From JAXGPP01 sp964436865 (GTDB lineage Bacteria; Planctomycetota; Planctomycetia; Pirellulales; Thermoguttaceae): a stretch of 14,717 nt of DNA. Made by a program: the position numbers and the translations under genes. How positions within the stretch are numbered: the first letter of the stretch is position 1; the number at the start of each line of letters is the position of its first letter. Below, one piece after another: positions 14,353 through 14,717 of the stretch. The notes beneath the pieces were generated by a model. The model ran no database searches and was not told where the DNA came from. It saw only the letters and a program-made list of their open reading frames with translations. The stretch lies in assembly GCA_964436865.1 (NCBI GenBank), contig CAYTFK010000167.1:1-14717 (forward strand), written 5' to 3'.

Positions 14353-14717
14353 GCAGGGATGACAATCGGTACGAGAAGTTCGTTGTAGTCGCCGACCCCA
14401 AGACGGGCAGGAGGGTCAAGACGAATTGGAGGGGCCAGTACAAGGATGCATCAGGGCGATCACATCACCATTCGTTGGCTACGGACAGGGTGCCAGCGCA
14501 GGTCATACTGAACGGACTCGTCCGCAACGTGAAGCGGGAGAAAGTCGGCCCGCTGGCCCCCAACCCTGATGGCGCGACCGCGTCCGCGCGAGACCCTTGG
14601 AATGGGTCTCGCGGGCCGCTCTTCCCCTCACCACGGGCTGTCCGTAAACTGAGCACTCCGACTGTCCAGAAAACCCGAAGCAGCGCCAGTCATCATTCTG
14701 CGAGATATTCCAAGTTA
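14325..14717 (+). CDS. Possible partial ORF running off the right edge, unrecognised
   Basis: The plus-strand frame beginning after TGA at 14250-14252 stays open to the window end (155 codons). The first plausible start is GTG at 14325, which has no Shine-Dalgarno. The segment from about 14364 to 14440 (NRYEKFVVVADPKTGRRVKT) reads like real protein, but the later part, after the hairpin at 14587-14613, is Ser/Arg/Pro-rich and looks like non-coding translation. It could be the damaged end of an old gene, or chance. No function is proposed. Confidence 0.2.
   Translation, partial: MPRISKPETRRDDNRYEKFVVVADPKTGRRVKTNWRGQYKDASGRSHHHSLATDRVPAQVILNGLVRNVKREKVGPLAPNPDGATASARDPWNGSRGPLFPSPRAVRKLSTPTVQKTRSSASHHSARYSKL
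14587..14613. repeat. Perfect 10-bp hairpin near the right edge
   Basis: CGCGAGACCC (14587-14596) and GGGTCTCGCG (14604-14613) are exact reverse complements with a 7-nt loop (TTGGAAT). It is the strongest single hairpin in the window. There is no T-run on either strand, so it is not a classical terminator. It may be a T-less terminator for a gene on either side, including one beyond the window. Confidence 0.45.

Overview
The window looks like a GC-rich planctomycete chromosome, most likely close to the Pirellulales. This rests on family content and codon use, not on a marker gene. It combines secreted polysaccharide-degrading enzymes of types common in Planctomycetes and Verrucomicrobia with a BBP7-type outer-membrane barrel, a duplicated-domain Wza-like export lipoprotein and a secreted protein with two YHS-like repeats. 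Nearly every protein carries a signal peptide or lipobox, so the window encodes cell-surface and periplasmic functions almost throughout. No rRNA, tRNA, CRISPR array or transposase was seen.

Left part (1-6355, minus strand): three genes read right to left with gaps of 61 and 58 bp, probably one operon. In transcription order they are a putative glycoside hydrolase of the DUF6259 type (4049-6355), a heparinase II/III-type polysaccharide lyase (1090-3987) and an Asp-box sialidase-like beta-propeller protein (1-1031, cut by the window edge). Together they suggest breakdown of an acidic or glycosaminoglycan/alginate-like polysaccharide. No sulfatase, transporter or sensor is in view, so the substrate is unknown.

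Middle (6356-8697): a 293-bp divergent intergenic region holds three copies of an 8-bp word in mixed orientation, a 12-bp direct repeat and a good -10 box. It is followed on the plus strand by a secreted, divergent nucleoside-hydrolase-like protein (6649-7653) and a secreted alpha/beta hydrolase (7777-8697). These two may belong to the same catabolic locus.

Next comes a 414-bp gene-free gap (8698-9111). It can fold into a nested arrangement: one long closing helix around two hairpins, with competing pairings. It lies directly upstream of the BBP7 gene and is the least explained part of the window.

Right part (9112-13754, plus strand): four envelope genes separated by gaps of about 130 bp. 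They are the BBP7 beta-barrel, a Pro/Ala-rich secreted protein or lipoprotein of unknown function, the Wza-like lipoprotein and the twin-YHS protein with an N-terminal cysteine cluster. The final kilobase (13755-14717) is poorly resolved: two small minus-strand ORFs overlap by a GTGA junction, a plus-strand reading frame runs off the edge, and there is a perfect 10-bp hairpin near the end.
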